Shown here piece by piece: positions 1 through 12,599 of a stretch of 64,000 bases of DNA (its first letter is position 1; the number at the start of each line of letters is the position of its first letter). Below the pieces are notes generated by a model, which saw only the letters and a program-made list of their open reading frames with translations, had not been told where the DNA came from and made no database searches. Made by a program: the position numbers and the translations under genes. Location of the stretch: positions 5,210,546-5,274,545 of the forward strand of contig NW_024881300.1 in NCBI RefSeq assembly GCF_018691265.1, written 5' to 3'. The stretch is from Tyto alba. Lineage: Eukaryota; Chordata; Aves; Strigiformes; Tytonidae.

Positions 1-2118
1 GGCTATTAAACAAAATCTGTGTGTTTTCACATCGGTTAAAATCTGTACCATATTCCCTTGCAATACAACAATTCTGTTGTGCAGTAACTGGATTTTAATG
101 TAACCAAGTCACTTAAGATGGCATTCAAATACTTTTATTAAATTATTTGCCTGCTTTAGACAGGTAGATTGGAAGTTAAAAATGCAGAGGCTTTTCTGAC
201 TTTGAAAGATTATTTTGTAGGATTTCTTGCAGTTTTGCTTCACCAATCAAACTACATTTGTTTACCAAGCAACACACAGTCAGTGTTAATTTTATGGACG
301 TTCTTGGGTTCAGAATGAAGCCATCTGTCCCCAAGGTGGCCGGGGTAAGCAGTCTGTCCGTCACGTTGGTGTGCTCCAGCCGGTGGGGACAATGGGTGTC
401 AACGAAGTTTCGTTGCTTTGTTTTCTTATTGCAGGCAGGAAACCCACCACAGCAGTTCTGTCCCTCCACTTTCTGTGTCTTATCACTTTCAGATACACAT
501 TTTTACCATGAAAAAGCTAGTAATCAATAAGACTTACTTTTTCTGTATGTGGAAAGCTCAGTGCTCTTAATGAAAAAACTTTATTGAAACCCAAGAAATT
601 AAAAGCTGGCAGCAACAAGGTACTTTAACAGAGCAGACAGCTTTAAAAAAAACATTGTTTGCTTTATTCCCTTAAAAATAAACAAAAAGAAATGTCCCTA
701 AGGAAGAAACAGTGTCTCTAATAATGTCATTTACTTATTTGATAGAAAGGTTTCTGTTATTAACAGAATAAATAACCTGTTTGCTCAGAATTCATTCATG
801 AACAAAACAGTATCCCCAGCTTCTGAATATTAGCATTTCTGACAGTGACTTTCTTTTTAACTTTTGTTAAAATTAAAATACAAAGCTTTATAGATAGCTG
901 CTGCTATGTTTATACTAGAGATTCATTTACTTTGACAGCTGATGTGTTTGTAATAGTGGTAGAATGGCTTCAGTACTCGGCCCTGCTCCTCTGATATAAG
1001 CAGGTGACTCCTAACATTTATTGATGGGTTTGGGAGGATGGTTTGCTAGAAGTTGTTGAATTGTTGCAAAGTAGATTCTCAGGTCTTCTGACGTTTTGTA
1101 TTGAGTGCTTTGATCTTTGTTCTGCAGATGTAGAAATAACATCACCTACAATCTGTAGGTGTTCTTTGCTCCTTTTCAGCTAATTGTTTTGTGCATCTGA
1201 CAAGATGCAAATTTACCCAGATCTGTCTACAAAAAGGCTTCTCTCCTGCCTGATCTCTTTGCAGAGAGTCAAACAATGTTATTTTTACCCACTTCTAAAA
1301 ATTGATTCTGAGCATATCTTTTCACATGCCTGCTTGCCTTCCCCACTCCCAGATGTCACCAGCTCCCTGCCTGTGTTACAACATCCATCCTGACTGGCTC
1401 GCGGGACTGAACTGGGAAGAACAGCTCAAGATGGAAAACAGCATTCCAAAGTAGGGAAGTCCCCTGTCTGTACTACAGACACTGAGTGTCACATACTGAT
1501 TATCCACTTCTTACGCCGTGATTTACATGCTGATGGGCACAGCCTTTTAATTACACAGGCATACTCACTCTACATTTTAAACTAGACAGCCTGGGCCTTA
1601 GTAGCAGAGCAGCCGCAGTGGTCTGGAAGCTGGAGAAATACGGAGCTGGTCAACTTGAGGTGAGTTCTGCGATACCGTTACGCTTATCTGAAATAGCTAA
1701 TTTTAAAAAGTGCCAACATCCCCCTACTAGACCATGTACTTGGCGAGTGTTGAAATTACCAAAACAAGGACATCGGATGCTTCCTTACACATGGACCTAA
1801 GACGTGAATAGCTTCTCAGCCTTCTCGAGTTTTATTTTACCTTTTTATAAGTGCCCTGGTACATTTATATAACACTCTTATTTGTGAGAAGAATGTTTCT
1901 GAATCCTCAGGTGAATCAGAACATCTCATCACTTTTATATCCAAATTTAATTTAATTGCATTTCTTAGGTTTTTTTGAAGATGTTGGATCCTTTTCAGCA
2001 ATCCTCTCACATAACGCTGCTAAATTTTCACTCGAAATTTATGTGGAAAATGCTTGAATAAGGAGTGCTGTGAAGATTCAGTTCTCATCCTTCTATGTCA
2101 TTAACAGTTATTAACTTG
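1..2118. other. Non-coding, AT-rich unique sequence
   Basis: No repeat or convincing exon was recognised. The short frames on both strands have no domain, no codon pattern and no consistent splice context. Two isolated splice-like words occur: a pyrimidine-rich acceptor ending in GCAG at 434, and a donor-type GAG|GTGAGT with its GT at 1660-1661. They are not paired with a plausible exon, and such words are expected by chance in a stretch this long. Confidence 0.6.
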
Positions 2119-2160
2119 ATTTCCAAAAGTGCTGAGCACCTAAAGCTCTTAGGAGAGATT
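2119..2160. repeat. Possible relic of a reptile/bird palindromic repeat
   Basis: The words AAAAGTGCTGAGCACC and the bases just after them resemble one arm of an old palindromic interspersed repeat common in turtles, crocodiles and birds. In that repeat the arms carry GCTGAGCACC and meet around a CCATTGACTTCAATGG-type core. Only one arm is visible here and the core is lost, so the call rests on about 30 bases. A chance match is possible. Confidence 0.3.
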
Positions 2161-5100
2161 AGCCCAGGAACTGCTGATACTAAATTCCTCCTCTGGAGAG
2201 TAAGCAATACCTCAAAGTCATTGAGAGGGGCTGGCTGTAAGGAAAGCCACTTCCACACTATGCTTCCCTTCCAAGCTGTTCAGTGGCATGAGGAGGAGAG
2301 ATATAAGGACTGTCAGCAGACCAGGTGTGATTTATTGCACATTGGGAAACCTGCAAAGGGGCTGTCACTCAGGCAGGGTGGCTCTGATATCACGGATGGT
2401 ACTGCATGCTTCCATGCACACCATTTGGAGCTTGGTGGCTCCTCATCCGGTATTCACAGTAGATCATCGCAGAGCACGATACTTAAGGGTTAGCTTGTCT
2501 CTTTTCCTTTAAAAATAGGAAATACAAAACCCTGATTTGACACTGAGGAGAAATATCCCAGAATATAGGAAGTTTTCAAATGTGTAGTATTTGCTGTTGG
2601 TAAGTTCTTCATTAGATATAAATTTTAAAACTACTGAGTTTGGATGTTTAATAATGGACATTGGTGCTTACAGCCAGTAGCCTGTGAAAGATTCACAACC
2701 CTTTTTCTGGAGGCTTGCTGATATAGCAAGACTGGTGTTACTGGAGGAATCCTGGTCCTGGTGAAATAAATGAATAAAATTCAGACTGGCTTCATTTAGA
2801 TCACAAAATTCACCTTGAATTCAGCAGTGACAGAAGTTTAGTGTATATCATGGACTAGCTAAAATAGAAAAGGCAACCCATTTTATTTTATTCAACTTTC
2901 AAATTCTGCGCTCAATTTCTGTGCTTTTTTGTTGCTTGCTGTCATTGTTATATATTTTGTTAGTAATGAATTGGATCCATAAATAATTATACCCCAAATT
3001 AAGTTCACTTCCAAATGGTTTTAATATAACTTTCATGAGAAATGAAATTTTCATAAGCTTGTTATAATGTAAAATATGTTCACATAAATAAGCATGAGCA
3101 TATGTACTCATATGTATGTCTGTGCATATATATGCATCAAAATATGTAGTGAATCTAGATATATTAGTTTTTTTTTCTTAGAAAAGAATGTCACAATATA
3201 TTCAAGATGCAGTAATGTATTACTTTTCTTATTGCTTTAAAAAGCCTTGAATTCTGGTAGAATATGGTTTAGCGGGTCAAACATCCCCTTTCCTCTCATT
3301 TATCAGCCTTTTGATCTTGTGTCAGTTCTAAATGTTGGCATGCTTAGGCCGTAACAGTGCGCTGCAAGATCACAAAAAGGCATAGTTATATCTTTAAAAA
3401 CTTATGGGCATCCTGGTGCTACATCCCAGCATAGCTTAGCAGATGTGGTATTGAGTTCCCCCAAGTCTTCACTACCCCTTTGTCTATTATTTTTTTTATA
3501 GTTTTGTTCTGCATTCCTTCCACTCAACCTCAAGTAGATGGAAGCCTGTTAGTTTATTACTTACATATGTCTGCACCCTTTTACCTCAGCAGGGAAAGAC
3601 AAAATATTGAGGAGTACTGTAGGTTTGGGATGGTCAACTAATCCTTCCCCACCTTGAACTAATCGCCAGGCTGATGTGTTATTGTGCTGAGCTCTGTTCT
3701 TCAGTGCATTGCCAGTGGGGTTTCAATTTGTAGAAGCATAAACAGATACTAAAGTAAAAAGAATGGTGCAGTGATTTGTTAGCAGAGTTCAGATCAAATT
3801 ATCACAGTGGTCCCCTGCTGACAGTCCTAACAATTACCTCCTTTTTCTTGGTCTTTCAAATGTTTTCTGTTTCACTTACATCTTGGTAAATAGTGTGTTT
3901 CTCACAGTGTTTTAGTTATTTACCTACAAAAGGGAAAGAAATTGAACCTCCAGCTTTCGTTCAAATGTCTGAATTTCTATATATTTTTGTCCCAACTTAG
4001 ATGTGTTTATCAGTTTGTGGGGGGGTTTTGTGGTTGGCTTTTTGTTTTTTTGTTTGTTTTTTTTTTTTAAATGTGTATCAGCAAGGTAACTAAAAATGGT
4101 TTCAGCTTTCTAGTGCGTAACTGCTTTTATAAATTTTTTTACCCCTTTTATAGCTTTGATCTTGACAGTACAGATCTTACTGACATTTTAAAACTTTTGA
4201 GAAGAGAGGCTACTAAATAGGAAATTAATAGAACGTTGTATGCATTAAGCCAATATTAGAGTTAAAAGCATTCTAGTCCTATTTTGAAATCAAACTGCAT
4301 GTGTCAGTAGATATTATTCCCTTTTTGCGGAATATAGTGAGTTGATGTTCTGTACAAGTTGTCTAGAATTAACTTCAACATTTGTTTCCACTCTTATTCT
4401 TCTCTTCCCTATTTTCAACTCTCGACTTTCACTCTTGCATAGTAACATTTGTCTGCTTCTTACAATTCTAGTGGGACTGATTTATCATCATTTGCTAACG
4501 TATCTGTCTCAAAATCTGAGCTTTGATCAGCTTGTATTTTATAACTTACATCTGTTCTATGTTTAACCTTTTGTAATGCTGTTTCTCAAAAATATTATCT
4601 AGTATAACAAAAGAATCGTGTTAGTCTAAGAGTTCTGTTAAAGAAAAAAAAAAAAGGAAATTCTACATACCTGTCTATTTTGCTGTATTTTTGTTACTGT
4701 TTCATAGTCTCTTTTTCATTAAATCTATAAATCTGTCACACTAACTTTTTCCTGTGATTTCTGCTGAACTATAAACTCCATCTTCCTGTTCCTGCTCTAT
4801 CCCTTTTTTCTGACAAATACAGCTTGTTGAGCTTCACAGCATCCCCACCAGCAGCATCGCTGCTCTGGCCCATTTGCTGCTGCAGGATCTAGCTCCGGCT
4901 TCCATAAAAGTAAAAGCAGTGATTAAAAGTACTCCAACAGTGGGCTGCAGGGGACAGCAGGAAGCTTCTTGGTTTTGAATTAAACAGGACTAAAAATGCC
5001 GTCTGGTACTAACTCACTGACATTAATCCTCCCACAAAGATGAGTCCTTGAAATGAGACAGATAGATAGTAGGTTTGGTGAAGCACTGAGACAGATCTGT

Positions 5101-7396
5101 GTATTCTGTTGCTACCTAATTTGTCTTTGAGAAAGGAGGCTTCATTTAAAAGGCCTTACCTCCAGACTGACTCTGTCTTAGGTTGGACTAACACTGGGAC
5201 ACGAGTGAGAGATGTGTGAATAAGACCAAAACCAAGGCCTTTAGAAAGTTGTCAGCTGTTTCCCAGGTTATAAATAAATTAACCTTGCCTGGCACTGATC
5301 AGGCTATTAACACTGATGAAATAATAAAACATTTCTGCTCAGGGTTTTTTTTCTTTTCCTATTTTTCCTTCCTCAGATGTAAGGGGGTAAATCAGCCCCT
5401 CTCTGTTATGCTTTTAAGGGAAACGTGGCCATTGTATAAGGGCCACCAGCAAGGTAACCCTGCCCCATGGTCCTCGGGGAGAAATGCAGTTGACGACAGA
5501 AGGCCCTGTGTCTTGTTCTCTGCACTGATGTGACCACACCAGTTGCCTGAGAACAGCCTCAGCTGTTCCCCAGTGTCTAAGAAGCTTTTGAAGTCCTTTT
5601 AGCTAAGTCCACAGCCACAGACAGTAAATGCATGAACTGCCTGATCCTGACTGTATTGGTGTCTGGATGAATCTGGCCTGAGAACTCATCAGAGAAGAAA
5701 TACCCACAAAAATCTAAATATTTCCAACTCACATGTCTTTCCAACGCAGCAGACACTTTTAATACAAATGGAAGTTTTATTGGCATAGGGGCTGAATTCA
5801 GTCTTGGCATAAATGGATTCAGGAAGAGCTATACTGGCTTGTAACAGAGCAAATTTTGGCTTCAGGAGTGGAGACATAAAGCACTGAGAAGGTGTGTATT
5901 TTGAGCCAGCAAGGCCATTACAAAAGGCAGAAGGATAACCGGCGTGGCATCAATTCCTTCAAAAAGATTATGAGCTATGAAAAAGATTAGTTACTTTTGC
6001 TGCAAATAGCTTGGAAAACTTGGGCAGATACGTTAAGTGTATCGAATGGAACAGTGACAGCAAATACACCTGTGTAGTGATTAGAAACAGCAAACCAAAG
6101 CATAGCCTTTCAGGTAGGAAGTAGCTTACAGTATATTCAATGTATTTGGAGTATGTTTGGATGAAAGGAGAAAAGTAGGATGATAGTCAATAAGAAGAGC
6201 GGTTAATGAATGAAAGGTGGTGGTAGATCTAGAATAGAAGAGTAACATTTGCTGCTCTTTGTCACTCGAGCCACTTCTCAAGAAATGTATGCAACATTGT
6301 CCCCGACTATAATTAGGGAGATGAAGTGGCAAACCCAGGAACTGAATTTACTTTTTCTGGATCCCTTCTAGTATTGTAAATAGAAGACTATAGAGATGGC
6401 AGTTGACTGTTCTCCTATATGCAGATCTCTCAGGTAAAAATCTATGTAGTAGATATTAATCCTATTTCATTTTTTGTCCTGGGAACTTGCAAGATTCTGA
6501 TCTGCATGATTTAATCTCAGAAACCATCCACTGTTGCCAAAATGTTAAAATTTGTATAGGTATTTTTTTTTAATGGAGTACTTGTTTGCTTCTATATTGT
6601 CTTTCTAAGATGTAAATATTGAGATAATTTATGCCAGGTAGAACAGAAACACACTATTTTTCATTCTCAATTTGGCATTTAATGATGTTGAACATTTTAC
6701 CTTATCTCTAGTAAGTTGCCTGGGACAAAAAATGTTTTGGTTTCGATGTGCACCAGCCATAGACAGACCAGAACTGGACATACCTCTACAACAAGTGCAG
6801 TTGATTTGTGGGTTTCACATCGATTTTTATTTTGGTAGTATACCTGCATATATAACTCCTTTGATGAAGGCAACAGAAAAGTACTGGCTAAAAGTTACAG
6901 AATATTTTTTTTTTCCTCAAAGGAGTTCACAAAATGTTTATCTTTGAAAAAAGCAGAAGCCTATTGAAGATAAAAAACATAAACAAGTGTAAGGTACTTC
7001 TTAAAGTCTTTGACAAAGGTCGCAGGTGTAGGGAGGTCAAAATGATATCTTGTTCTTCTAAATATTTCAACAGATATACAGACTTTTGATTGCATTATCT
7101 ATTAAAAAATTGCTTTGAACCTTCCGCCAATGCAGACCACTTGTGCTTTCTCAAACCAACAAAGGTTCGGTCAGCAGATAAGAATTTCTGACTGTGGAAG
7201 GGCAGCTGCTTTCCTTTCATCTTTCTTCTGGTGTGTATATGAAATGTTTGCTTAGCCTGGCCCTGCTATCATGAGGACTTTTTTTTTTCCTTAATCCTCC
7301 CTCTAATTTGAATCCTACACCCAGTCTGCAAATAAGACATGAAGAAAATTTAGATTTCGGCAGTGCAGTGTAATCCTGCTGGATGCTGAGTACTTC
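2161..7396. other. Non-coding, AT-rich unique sequence
   Basis: No gene is supported. A donor-like TTG|GTAAGT occurs near 2600 without a matching upstream acceptor. The reading frames here (up to 105 codons near 5216-5533) show no family resemblance. One T/G-rich simple tract is listed separately. Confidence 0.6.
4019..4069. repeat. G-run followed by T-rich (TTTG) tract
   Basis: A run of G is followed by TTTTG-type units and ends in a T-run of about 12 on the + strand. It is low-complexity sequence. It could be a degraded simple repeat, or the complement of an old poly(A) tail; no retroposon body is visible beside it. Confidence 0.7.
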
Positions 7397-7500
7397 AGCC
7401 CCAGTTCAGCACAATACCTAGCCTTATCTAACTATACATATGCTTATCTGTAAGCCTAAACTTAAGCGTATGATTAAATGCTGTGATTGATTAGGACTAA
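7397..7500. repeat. Ancient sauropsid-type interspersed repeat, copy 1
   Basis: The segment starts with CCAGTTCAGCACAAT and goes on with ATGCTTATCTGTAAGCCTAA and CTTAAGCGTATGATTAAATG. These words follow the order seen in an old amniote repeat that reads roughly 'cagctcagcaaaacacttaa' followed by a 'gcatgtgcttaactttaag' block. That family is palindromic around a CCATTGA core. This copy is heavily diverged. I do not know its formal library name. A related copy starts 1.45 kb downstream at 8848, which supports a real repeat. Confidence 0.5.
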
Positions 7501-8517
7501 TGATCCTCACTGAAGTACTAAGCCCTGTGAGAGAAGTTTGTTTTACAGGCAATTTTGCTGTTGTTGTTCTTCTATTGTTACTTCCCAACAGAGGAGGTAA
7601 TTAAGAAAGTGTTTGTTTTAAGAGCACCAGAGCAATTTCTGTGATTTTTTTTATCTGATTCTTGAAAATTCACTTGTGACCAGTCTTGTGTTTATTAGTC
7701 TTTTATTACATATTTTTCTTCAAAAGCAAACATGATCTCTGGAAATTGTGCCATTGATATCCAGGTGTGTCGTTTTCCTTCTCAAGAAGCCTAATCTATG
7801 TGCGACATTAATGAGAAAAATATTAAGACAAAATGCGTAAAATTGCTTTCTAGAAAGGTTCAATCTATATGTAAATGTAGAGTTGAATACAAGAGAACTG
7901 GCTAACAGTATCCTGAAGGAAAGATGGTATTCACGTAGAATGGATCATTATATATGTATGCTTTCAGATGCTGCCTACTTTAACATAATATGGGTTCCTA
8001 ATGAGAAAAATTTGTGTTTTGTTTTACTTCCTTCTTGCTGTCTCTCAGCCTGTCTCTCTCTCTCTTTTTTTCATTTTAGCCAGCTAAGACTGGTGGAGTG
8101 AGTAGTATCATGAAAACAGGAAGGAAGTTTGAGCTGGAGGTTGCTGATTTTTGTTTGACACCTGCAAAGGATGAATGTAAGGCAGTAACAGGTCAACTAA
8201 TGATTTATGAGATTTTGACTTCCATAGATGTTTAATATGGCTCTCTTGTCTGCATGCCATATTGCTTGAAACAGTGTGGAAATCGAAACTCAAATAGTAT
8301 GTTTGAACAGGGAAAAAGGTGTCTCTCCTGCGGTATCGGCAAGTGTTGCCTTTTCGTACGAGCTTCCCCAGACAGACTCTGGGCAGGAAACTATGAAGTT
8401 CTTCTGTCTGTGTCTTGGAATAAGACAGTGCACTGGTAGGTGCTTTCAGCACTGATTTCTGAATACCCAGTTCAGTAACATCAAACTAGGAGACAGGAAT
8501 GAAGGATAACAACTCCT
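7501..8517. other. Non-coding sequence between relic repeats
   Basis: Nothing recognisable apart from a short CT-rich stretch near 8050-8070 (CTCTCTCTCTC followed by T). The 114-codon frame on the minus strand at 8108-8452 has no recognisable domain and overlaps a plus-strand frame, as random frames do. Confidence 0.55.
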
Positions 8518-8610
8518 CCCATTTTATCCATGAGGAGTGAATTCTTCTGGATGGGTCTGTTATGAGCAAAGTGTCTCGTTGTCCTGCCTGTGTCATCCTA
8601 ACCACTACAG
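8518..8610 (-). repeat. Possible MIR-type SINE remnant
   Basis: The words CCCATTTTATCCATGAGGAG and, about 65 bases on, CCTAACCACTACAG match two parts of the reverse complement of a MIR SINE in the right order: the 'cccattttacagatgagg' block and the tRNA-related 'ctaaccactac' end. The middle is poorly matched. A chance resemblance cannot be ruled out. Confidence 0.3.
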
Positions 8611-8847
8611 AAAAGCTTTTGAGGGACTTTACAAAGAAAGGAGTGGAGGGAGTTTGAAGACATGTGAAGGACAAGGCAGCAATCAAACCTTGCATTTTCT
8701 GAGGGCCGAGGGGATCTATTGCCCCTAGCAGGATTCCATTAAGTTTTCTTAGCATTAAACTGCAAGTATTTTAAGCTACTGCACTCTGGAAGAGGAGCCA
8801 TGTGCTTTCATGATACTCAAACTTTGATCCTAAGTTGCTGTAAAGCT

Positions 8848-9082
8848 CCAGTTCAGCAAAATGCTTGTGTGTGCTTGATTTTAAATACATGAATACTTAC
8901 AGTGACAGAATGGTCAAGAGCAGCATGAAGTCTACTTTGCTTCACAGCTAAGCCAGTATATAACTTATGAGTATGGTGTATTATCAGTCTAGTGCACCTA
9001 TTTCTATACAAGCCTGCCTTGGAAATGCACTCCCTAGAGTTGGTGGGATTTAAGTGCATACTTAATTTAGGAAAAGCAGGGG
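8848..9082. repeat. Ancient sauropsid-type interspersed repeat, copy 2 (palindromic)
   Basis: The left arm (8848-8898) reads CCAGTTCAGCAAAATGCTTG followed by TGTGCTTGATTTTAAATACATG, close to the same old repeat as at 7397. The right arm (9036-9082) read on the minus strand gives CCCTGCTTTTCCTAAATTAA followed by GTATGCACTTAAATCCCACC, again the same family. The element therefore has opposed arms around a diverged middle, which is the structure of a foldback, MITE-like element. The family name is not known to me. Confidence 0.5.
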
Positions 9083-9254
9083 AAGAGTGCATATGCTTGA
9101 TTTATATGCAGTTTATCTTCTGGAAGCCTAAATAACTTCTCACATCCTGATTCAAATTCTTAGGCTGTTTAAATGTTTTTCCCCCAAGACTTAAAGAGTT
9201 TTTCTGGAAACACTGTGTTGTTTCTTTCATAAAGCCATTATAATGTGCCTTTCA

Positions 9255-9300
9255 GGTTTTTTTTTGCTTGTTTGTTTGTTTTGTTTTTGTTTTTTTTTTT
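9255..9300. repeat. T/G-rich simple tract (TTTG)n
   Basis: GTTTGTTTGTTTTG-type units lie between a T-run and a terminal T-run of about 12. It is low-complexity sequence with the same strand polarity as the tracts at 4019, 9794, 26421 and 46953. Confidence 0.75.
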
Positions 9301-9793
9301 AACATCTGTGCATTTAATGAATAATGGCTGAGGTCTTCTTTCCTCATCTTTTATTGATTGCAGACTTTTTGTGTGCCTTGTGTAGGACTACAAGTTTTTG
9401 CTCTAATGCCTTGCATATGAAAGTCTATGTGTGGTTATTTTACAGATTTGTGTAAATAATGAAATCTGAGCTATTTTTTTCAATATTGAAAATTTGTATT
9501 ATTTAAAGACAAAATCACTAGCTTGGCATTCAGGGGGAATTAAGGTCATCCTGCATCCATGTTCTGTTTGCTGGTGAGTCTGACATCTGAGGATTACAAC
9601 CTCTGTGATAGCCAGGCCTGGATTTTTTCACAGGGGTAAATTTCAAATAATAGTCCTGATCTGGTACCAGTGGAATCAACAATAGTTTTGTAATCTACTT
9701 CAACCTATGCAGAATAACCAATGATTGAAAAGTATAAATTAGGAAACCCAAATATTTTAGAATTAAGTCTCCACAGAACAACAGTATTTCACT

Positions 9794-9853
9794 GGGGTTT
9801 TTTTCTAGTTTGTTTTTGGGTTTGGGTTTTGAGGTTTTTTGGGCTTTTTTTTT
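9794..9853. repeat. T/G-rich tract with spaced G-triplets
   Basis: T-rich sequence carries four G-runs (GGGG, GGG, GGG, then GGG after a GAGG) spaced by T-rich loops. The spacing is loose for a G-quadruplex, so this is best called low-complexity DNA. Confidence 0.65.
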
Positions 9854-11454
9854 CCATGATCCGTTGCTACCAGTAAGCTTTCTCTATAAGGAAGATAAAA
9901 GGTCTGCCATGGCTTTCTTCACTTATTCTCCTTAACACTGAATTTGTCATAGAAGAATAATTCTTTTCATCTTAGCTTTATTTGTGGTCAAGGCTATCAT
10001 CGACGATACAGCGTGGCTACTATCTGACATGCCAGAGGATTCTGTTGTTTTAGTGTCAACAGCCACTGTAAGCCCTTACAACCTGATTTCCTGTATTACA
10101 CAGGTCACAGAATTTGATGAGGGTCACACGAGGACCCCCTAATAGCTCTATGTAGACAGGAGCAAAATACGAAAGGGAATAATTATCATCAAGAGTATTA
10201 GTCAACAGCATGTTGAGATCATGCTATTGTTTTGATCATTTAACGCATGGTTGTACCAGCAGGCCTTAGTTCCAACGATGGCAAACCTCTAGGAAATGGA
10301 CTGGATGGGGGTTTTGCCTTTCAAGTGTTTGTAGCTCTCTTTATCAATCCCACCCACATGGTGGAACATGGTCCATATCAATCATGATGGGAAAACATGA
10401 AATGCTGTCATTTTTGCATTTAGACTTGTTGCATTCACTCACCAAGTCATGCATGCGCTCCTCAAGCATTCATGCTTGAAATACGTTTAATTCCTTTATT
10501 CACAAGACCACATTTTGTTACTTTGACAACATTTTAGTTGCTGAGATGCATTTTGATTGTGCTGATCAAAGAGTCATCGAGCATTGATAGTTCATATTGG
10601 CTGTGTTTCTGTCTGACGTATTTCGCTCTATGTCATGTCTAACCCTTTGTGATGATTAAACATTCATTCACATCAACTGGGATGCCTGAGAGTCTTACAT
10701 CATAAAGCATTTTATTCAGTGCAAATTAGGATTCAGTATGCTCCTCTGTGGGGGATTTTCCCACTAATGACATATGTAAATAGCACTCATTCATTCTAAT
10801 ATTAAGGGGAAACGTACAGAAGCATGCAGATCTCCTAATGAATCTGTGTTATACCTCAGATGAAAGGAAAACAATGTGTTTTTCAGATGTTAATTTTGTT
10901 ATCTGCACATACTGTGTTCCCCTCTACTCTCTCAAAGTTGAGATACACAGAATCAGATTTATAGAGCCTTTATGTTCACAAAGACGGTTTGTCAGAGAGG
11001 TACCCATGCATGCACACTTTCCGTAACAATATGGAATCCCTTCCTTCCATGAAGAATAGGAAGAAATACAGCCATATTATTCAAATGTGAACCCTTATAA
11101 ATTGGGGCCTTCTTTGTGTGTGTGTCAGACTTCTTTCCCTGTTTGTCCTATAGCAGCATAACACAGTTTTAGCTAACAAAGGCCGATAGTTTCTGTCATT
11201 TTGTTATACTTGTGTCTTTATGGCAGCATGCCCATACCTAACGTAAAAGGTACTCTTCCTTAAGTTGATAGCCCTTGTCATCTACTCTGCCACGTTTTCT
11301 ATTTATTTAGTAATGTTAACTTGCTTGGTTTTCAGAGACCCACAGCAAAAATATTTGAGTCTTAACATTTAATGAATGAGGAGTTTTGTTAATTTTCTTT
11401 GGCCTTTCATTCCTGAAGGTCTTTCTTTAGTTTTCTTCTTTCCCCGTGGGCTTC
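9854..11454. other. Non-coding, AT-rich unique sequence upstream of a CpG island
   Basis: No exon, repeat or RNA gene was recognised. A short GT run (about 6 units) lies near 11116-11126. The composition changes sharply at about 11455, where the CpG island starts. Confidence 0.55.
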
Positions 11455-12140
11455 AACAGAGGAGCAGGCGGCGAGCAGGGCCGAGCTAGCGGGGGCCTCT
11501 CCGGCGGCGCAGCCCAGGCCTGTGCGGGCACCCCGGGCCGCAGCCCCAGGGGAGGCCGGTGAGGGCTGTCAGAGCCGGTTAGTGCACCGGGGCCAACTGA
11601 CCGCCATCTCTCTCAGCTGAAAACCTGTAATCTGACAAAACGGAGAGCCCCTGGGCCGGCAGGGAGCTGAGCCGCCACCGGCATTTCCAGGTGCTGAGCG
11701 CCTGTCTCCACAACGCGGACAGGCACAGTCACAAGCAAAGAAAATGTCAGCTCGCAGGGGCGAGCAGCATAAAAAAAAACGAGTCAAAGCGGTCCTTGCG
11801 GTCACTGCCGCCCGAAGGGGGAAGCCGGCGAAAGGCCCCGGGCTTGCCCCTCTCTGCTCCTCCCCGCCCGCGCCGTGAGGCAGGCACCGGCGGGCGGCGG
11901 GGAGGAGGCACCCGCTGAGGAGCCGCCCCGGCCCGGCGCTGCCCGGCGGGGGCCCGGCCGTTTGGGCGGGTTTTGGCTCCCAAGGGTTCCTCGCCGCTCG
12001 CCCCAGGGCGGGTGGCGGATGCGGTTTGGCCCCGCCGTGCCGCCACGGCCGCCCCGGCAGCCGGCCGGGCCCTGCCCCGGGCCTTTACGGGGTTCCGAGT
12101 TGGGGCGTCTGGTGGCCGAGCCAGCTCAAAACCGCGCCCT
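11455..12140. promoter_or_regulatory. Orphan CpG island
   Basis: About 690 bases are strongly GC-rich and full of CpG dinucleotides, in a window that is otherwise AT-rich and CpG-poor. Both borders are sharp. In vertebrates such islands usually mark promoters kept free of methylation in the germ line. No protein-coding first exon is evident: the long frames at 11747-12151 (minus) and 11875-12231 (plus) overlap each other, are made of Arg, Pro, Gly and Ala, and come from the GC content rather than from coding. A 6-bp perfect hairpin (GCTCGC/GCGAGC) lies at 11750-11765. The direction of transcription cannot be set from sequence. It could serve a long noncoding RNA, an untranslated first exon of a distant gene, or be a Polycomb-type developmental island. 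Confidence 0.8.
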
Positions 12141-12599
12141 CCCTTCGTCAAGACTTAATAATGTTTCTAGCAAAGTCAGTGGCAAAACTGGTGTGGCTTC
12201 ACTGGATAAAAATAAGCCCCAATTCCCCTAACTATTCCTTGCTCACTGGCTGTGCTGGGACTGCCTCTCCGTGAAAGGAGGACACGCCTGATTCTAACCT
12301 TTATTTATTTCACCTGAAAAGGGTGTGAGTTTTCTGTTGTGAACTTTGGTGTTTCCTTCTTGTATATTGGAGAAAAGTAACAAGTGCACTTTGAAAAAAG
12401 AATGTAATTTTTTTTTCCTTTTAACTGAGAATAAAATGTTTACATTTTTTAAAAGCCAGCTATTTAACTTCAATAGGCAGAGTATTATGCACGGTATTCT
12501 TTTATTTATGTTTTGCCATGAGGAATGAGTGGTGGTCCTTCAATTTTGTTTTGAGCAAAACTTGATGCAGACGTTGGCTATAAATGGGTCAGGCAGTCA
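12141..12599. other. Non-coding flank of the CpG island
   Basis: The composition returns to AT-rich. No repeat or exon was recognised. Confidence 0.5.

Noticed and set aside
11747..12231. Arg/Pro/Gly/Ala-rich frames in the CpG island
   Set aside because: Several phases on both strands are open at once because GC-rich DNA has few stop codons. This is not evidence of coding.
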